A stretch of 18,102 bases of DNA, taken from positions 1 through 18,102 of the forward strand of contig JAPFFX010000259.1 of assembly GCA_026645375.1 (NCBI GenBank), in the 5' to 3' direction. The notes below the pieces were generated by a model that saw only the letters and a program-made list of their open reading frames with translations, was not told the DNA's origin and ran no database searches. This DNA comes from Citricoccus sp. WCRC_4. GTDB lineage: Bacteria > Actinomycetota > Actinomycetes > Actinomycetales > Micrococcaceae. How positions within the stretch are numbered: position 1 is the first letter of the stretch; every line of letters starts with the position of its first letter. Of the stretch, positions 15,236-18,102 are shown piece by piece. The position numbers and the translations under genes were made by a program.

Positions 15236-15892
15236 TCAGTCGAACTGGGGCTTGGTGGTGCGGGAGCGCTTGATCTCGTAGAAGTACGGGAACTCGGCCA
15301 GTGCCACCGCGCCGTCGAAGATCCGGCCGGCTTCCTCACCGCGGGGGATGCGGGTCATCACGGGACCGAAGAAGGCGGTGCCGTTGAAGGCGACGACCGG
15401 GGTGCCGACCTCGTCACCGACGTGGTCGATGCCTTCCTGATGCGAGTCGCGCATTTTCTCGTCCAGTACGTCGGTCTTCGCGGCATCGAGGATCCCGGCG
15501 TCCAGGCCGAGTTCCTCCAGCGCTGCGGCGATGACGGCCTCGAAGTCCTTGTTTCCCTCGTTGTGCACGCGGGTGCCGACGGCGGTGTAGAACTTCCCGA
15601 GCACCTCGTCCCCGTGGCGGTCCCAGACCTGGGTGGCGGCTCGGGCCGGCAGCCAGGCCCTGTCCATCGCCTCCAGGTATCCCGGGTCCAGGTCGCGTCC
15701 CTCGTTGAGCACGGACAGGGACATGATGCGCCACCGGACGCTGATCGGACGGACCGCCTCGACCTCGTGCATCCAGCGAGAGGTGATCCACGCGTACGGG
15801 CAGGTGCAGTCGAACCAGAAGTCGACGGTCTGGACGTCGGCGGTCCCCTCGTCGAGGTCCTCGGTGCGCGGCTCGGTCTTCAGGTCAGTCAC
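15236..15892 (-). CDS. DsbA-like protein, mycothiol-dependent nitroreductase Rv2466c family
   Basis: A cytoplasmic thioredoxin-fold protein of 218 aa, no signal peptide, strongly resembling Mycobacterium tuberculosis Rv2466c. That enzyme uses mycothiol to reduce nitro-aromatic compounds and serves in oxidative-stress defence. Shared phrases include WITSRW (35–40), MSLSVLNEGRD (57–67), VGTPVV with the cis-proline at 165, FFGPVMTRIPRGEEAG (174–189) and the C-terminal PQFD. The active site reads D28-C-T-C-P-Y-A-W. The nucleophilic cysteine of the CPWC motif is kept (C31), the resolving cysteine is Ala34, and an extra cysteine stands two residues upstream (C29). The GTG start has GAGGAG five to ten bases upstream, with a 7-bp hairpin just before it. 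It lies 66 bp behind clpX on the same strand; Rv2466c is likewise near the clpP genes in M. tuberculosis. Confidence 0.9.
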   Translation of the reverse strand: MTDLKTEPRTEDLDEGTADVQTVDFWFDCTCPYAWITSRWMHEVEAVRPISVRWRIMSLSVLNEGRDLDPGYLEAMDRAWLPARAATQVWDRHGDEVLGKFYTAVGTRVHNEGNKDFEAVIAAALEELGLDAGILDAAKTDVLDEKMRDSHQEGIDHVGDEVGTPVVAFNGTAFFGPVMTRIPRGEEAGRIFDGAVALAEFPYFYEIKRSRTTKPQFD

Positions 15893-15903
15893 TGTGCTCC
15901 TCT

Positions 15904-15923
15904 TCGCCGTCGGACCACGGCGA
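15904..15923 (-). repeat. Hairpin in the clpX to Rv2466c-like gap
   Basis: TCGCCGT, six bases, then ACGGCGA form a perfect 7-bp stem. The stem ends one base before the GAGGAG ribosome binding site (15897–15902) of the downstream gene. It could be an attenuator, a processing site or an mRNA stabiliser. There is no T-run. Confidence 0.5.
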
Positions 15924-15958
15924 TCGGTGGGTGTGGGTCTGTCAGGCGCAACCGTATC

Positions 15959-17260
15959 TCAGGCGGACTTATTCCGGCGCTTGCGCTGGACTTCCTGCGA
16001 GATCAGGGTCGGCTCGGCGCCCTCGCGGACCACGTCACCGGTGACGACCACCGTGGCGATGTCCTCGCGGGAGGGCAGGTCGAACATGACGGGCTTGAGG
16101 ACCTCCTCCATGATGGAGCGCAGCCCGCGGGCACCGGTCCCCCGGTCCTCCGCCTGGTCCACCACGGCGTCCAGGGCGTCCTGGTCGAACTGCAGTTCCA
16201 CGCCGTCCATCAGGAACATCTTCTGGTACTGCTTCAGCAGCGCGTTCCTCGGCTCGGTGAGGATGCTGATGAGTTGCGCGTGGTCCAGGTTGTCCACCGT
16301 GGTGATGACGGGCAGGCGACCGATGAACTCCGGGATCAGCCCGAACTTCAGCAGGTCCTCGGGGCGCACGTCCGCGTAGGACACGTCCCGCTTGCCGATG
16401 GTGTTCAGCGGGGCGCCGAAGCCGATGCCCTTGCTGCCGGCACGGGAGGCGATGATGTCGTCCAGCCCGGCGAACGCGCCGGCCACGATGAACAGCACGT
16501 TCGACGTGTCGATCTGCAGGAACTCCTGGTGCGGGTGCTTGCGGCCGCCCTGCGGGGGGACGGCGGCGGTGGTGCCCTCGAGGATCTTCAGCAGGGCCTG
16601 CTGGACACCCTCACCGGAGACGTCCCGGGTGATGGAGGGGTTCTCGGACTTCCGCGAGATCTTGTCGATCTCGTCGATGTAGATGATGCCCTGCTCGGCC
16701 TTCTTGACGTCGTAGTCAGCGGCCAGGATGAGCTTGAGCAGGATGTTCTCCACGTCCTCGCCCACGTATCCGGCCTCGGTCAGGGAGGTCGCGTCCGCGA
16801 CGGCGAAGGGGACGTTGAGCTTGCGCGCCAGGGTCTGTGCGAGATAGGTCTTGCCGGAGCCGGTGGGCCCGACGAGCAGGATGTTGGACTTCCCGACCTC
16901 GACGTCGGCCAGCTCCGAGTCCTCGCCGTGACGGTCCAGCAGGGAGTTCTCCTTGGTCTGCTGGCCGGTACGGATGCGCTTGTAGTGGTTGTAGACGGCG
17001 ACGGCGAGGGACCGCTTGGCCTCGGTCTGGCCGATCACGTACTCCTCGAGGAAGTCGTAGATCTCCCGCGGCTTGGGCAGCTCGACCTCGGCGGTCTCGG
17101 CGACCTCGGAGAGCTCCTCCTCGATGATCTCGTTGCACAGCTCGATGCACTCATCGCAGATGTAGACACCGGGGCCTGCGATCAGTTTCCTGACCTGCTT
17201 CTGGCTCTTTCCACAGAATGAGCACTTGAGCAGGTCAGCGCTCTCGCCGATGCGGGCCAT
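15959..17260 (-). CDS. clpX: ClpX, ATPase subunit of Clp protease
   Basis: AAA+ unfoldase that recognises tagged substrates and threads them into ClpP in the cytoplasm. It has 433 residues, the usual length. The N-terminal zinc-binding domain has C13/C16 and C35/C38. The ATPase domain has Walker A GPTGSGKT at 131–138, pore loop GYVG at 164–167, Walker B IIYIDEID at 192–199, an RKH loop at 240–242 and the ClpP-docking IGF loop at 279–281. The C-terminal AAA+ lid (GLIPEFIGRLPV onward, then TGARGLRSIMEE) is intact. The ATG at 17260 has GAGGAG eight bases upstream. It follows clpP by 187 bp on the same strand, a gap containing two stem-loops, so expression may be partly uncoupled from clpP. Confidence 0.98.
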   Translation of the reverse strand: MARIGESADLLKCSFCGKSQKQVRKLIAGPGVYICDECIELCNEIIEEELSEVAETAEVELPKPREIYDFLEEYVIGQTEAKRSLAVAVYNHYKRIRTGQQTKENSLLDRHGEDSELADVEVGKSNILLVGPTGSGKTYLAQTLARKLNVPFAVADATSLTEAGYVGEDVENILLKLILAADYDVKKAEQGIIYIDEIDKISRKSENPSITRDVSGEGVQQALLKILEGTTAAVPPQGGRKHPHQEFLQIDTSNVLFIVAGAFAGLDDIIASRAGSKGIGFGAPLNTIGKRDVSYADVRPEDLLKFGLIPEFIGRLPVITTVDNLDHAQLISILTEPRNALLKQYQKMFLMDGVELQFDQDALDAVVDQAEDRGTGARGLRSIMEEVLKPVMFDLPSREDIATVVVTGDVVREGAEPTLISQEVQRKRRNKSA

Positions 17261-17284
17261 ACGGGGTTCTCCTCGTTAGGGGGT

Positions 17285-17303
17285 GGGATCCTGACCGGAT
17301 CCC
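17285..17303 (-). repeat. Perfect hairpin in the clpX 5' leader
   Basis: GGGATCC, five bases, then GGATCCC form a 7-bp perfect stem about 25 bases upstream of the clpX start. It is flanked by two copies of TTAGGGGGTGG on the plus strand (starting at 17276 and 17323). It may be a 5' UTR stem-loop or a binding site. Confidence 0.5.
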
Positions 17304-17356
17304 GAGATACTGCCATTACAGCTTAGGGGGTGGACGGGCTAAGCCGGTGGATTGCA

Positions 17357-17407
17357 ACGGCGGCCCTCCCCCTGGCCGCGTGGACACTTCAGGGTGAGGG
17401 CCGCCGT
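17357..17407 (-). terminator. Large stem-loop between clpP and clpX
   Basis: A perfect 12-bp arm ACGGCGGCCCTC (17357–17368) pairs with GAGGGCCGCCGT (17396–17407). After one mismatch, five further pairs extend it (CCCTG 17370–17374 with CAGGG 17390–17394), leaving a 15-nt loop. It lies 40 bases behind the clpP stop. No T-run follows on the minus strand. It is the strongest hairpin in the window and may terminate or attenuate clpP transcription, or mark an RNA cleavage site. Confidence 0.6.
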
Positions 17408-17447
17408 CGGGAACCTCAGCGGAACCGGACCGGAGCGCTGCCGCCGG

Positions 17448-18095
17448 TCAGCTGCTCAGCTGCGGCTTGGAAATCTTGCGGGACTCCAGCACCTCGTCCA
17501 CGAGGCCGTACTCCTTGGCCCCGGCGGCCGAGAGGAACTTGTCCCGGTCGATGTCCTGGCGCACCTGTTCGGCGGTCTTGTCGGTGTGCGCGGCCAGCGT
17601 CTCCTCCATCCAGGTGCGGATGCGCAGCAGTTCCTCCGCGTGGATCTGCAGGTCCGTGGCCGTGCCGCGGTCCCCGCCCATGGACGGCTGGTGGATCAGC
17701 ACGCGGGCGTTGGGCAGCGCCAACCGCTTGCCGGGGGCGCCGGCGGCCAGCAGCACCGCGGCGGCCGAGGCGGCCTGGCCCAGGCACACGGTCTGGACCT
17801 CGGGACGGATGAACTGCATGGTGTCGTAGATCGCCGTCATCGCGGTGAAGGAGCCACCCGGCGAGTTGATGTACAGGGTGATGTCCCGCTCCGAGTCCAT
17901 GGACTCCAGCACGAGCAGCTGGGCCATGATGTCGTCCGCGGCTGCGTCGTCCACCTGGACGCCGAGGAACACGATGCGGTCCTCGAACAGCTTGGCGTAG
18001 GGGTCCTGCCGCTTGAAGCCGTAGGGCGTGCGCTCCTCGAACTGGGGCAGGATATAGCGGTTGCTCGGGACCGGCTGGCCGGCACCGGAGGGCAT
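17448..18095 (-). CDS. clpP2: ClpP serine peptidase, ClpP2 type
   Basis: Proteolytic subunit of the Clp protease, assembling into a barrel with ClpX docked on top. 215 residues are visible. The catalytic triad is S110 (GQAASAAAVLLAAG), H135 (LIHQPS) and D185 (DRDKF). YINSPGGSFTAMTAIYD at 75–91 is the conserved substrate-strand region. The N-terminal RYILPQFEERTPYGF, the LGVQVDDAAADDIMAQLL segment and the ESRK tail match actinobacterial ClpP2 rather than ClpP1. In mycobacteria the active enzyme is a mixed ClpP1P2 barrel, so a clpP1 would be expected just upstream, outside the window. The ATG at 18095 fits the ClpP2 N-terminus length, but only seven bases precede it, no ribosome binding site is visible and the frame is open to the edge. 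The true start could therefore lie outside. Confidence 0.93.
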   Translation of the reverse strand: MPSGAGQPVPSNRYILPQFEERTPYGFKRQDPYAKLFEDRIVFLGVQVDDAAADDIMAQLLVLESMDSERDITLYINSPGGSFTAMTAIYDTMQFIRPEVQTVCLGQAASAAAVLLAAGAPGKRLALPNARVLIHQPSMGGDRGTATDLQIHAEELLRIRTWMEETLAAHTDKTAEQVRQDIDRDKFLSAAGAKEYGLVDEVLESRKISKPQLSS

Positions 18096-18102
18096 TCCGA
18101 CG

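Noticed and set aside
2917..15892. VKOR and the DsbA-like protein as a disulfide-forming pair
   Set aside because: The DsbA-like protein has no signal peptide and belongs to the cytosolic Rv2466c family, whereas VKOR works with extracytoplasmic partners. They are also 12 kb apart.
15161..17221. Plus-strand open frame of 686 codons opposite clpX and the Rv2466c-like gene
   Set aside because: Shadow of two well-supported minus-strand genes.

Overview
The window is GC-rich chromosomal DNA with the codon use and gene order of a high-GC actinobacterium. Several features point there: an RNase E with a long charged N-terminal extension, a folC–DUF4233–ndk cluster, a translational T-box leader before ileS, a ClpP2-type ClpP next to ClpX, and a homologue of the mycothiol-dependent nitroreductase Rv2466c. 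A Micrococcaceae-like host (Micrococcus, Kocuria or Arthrobacter relatives) is my best guess. That assignment rests on recognition and was not tested by a search.

Layout from left to right. 1–2449 (minus) is RNase E/G without its C-terminus. 2450–2916 is a divergent intergenic region with the promoter of a VKOR-family membrane thiol oxidase (2917–3633, plus). 3647–5325 (minus) holds a GyrI-like effector-binding protein, ndk and a DUF4233 membrane protein. 5322–7073 is folC and 7070–10537 is ileS, both minus and joined by 4-bp stop/start overlaps. 10538–10859 is an isoleucine T-box leader. 10849–11427 (hypothetical membrane protein) and 11435–12232 (short-chain dehydrogenase) are minus. valS (12413–15073, plus) diverges from the dehydrogenase. 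15236–15892 (Rv2466c-like), 15959–17260 (clpX) and 17448–18095 (clpP) are minus, and clpP may continue past the right edge.

Most genes are housekeeping: RNA processing (rne), nucleotide balance (ndk), folate polyglutamylation (folC), two aminoacyl-tRNA synthetases (ileS, valS) and regulated proteolysis (clpX/clpP). ileS, folC and the DUF4233 gene are probably one transcript started at the T-box promoter, so charged or uncharged tRNA-Ile would set IleRS translation. VKOR, the dehydrogenase and valS appear to be leaderless, with a -10-like hexamer 6–7 nt before the start codon.

I found no CRISPR array, insertion sequence, tRNA or rRNA gene, and no clearly novel multigene system. The features most worth a second look are the ileS T-box, with visible competing pairings around the ribosome binding site; a FolC with a 125-residue acidic tail ending in three 69-bp tandem repeats; a nitroreductase homologue with a rearranged active-site cysteine motif; and archaeal/eukaryote-like forms of both ValRS and IleRS.
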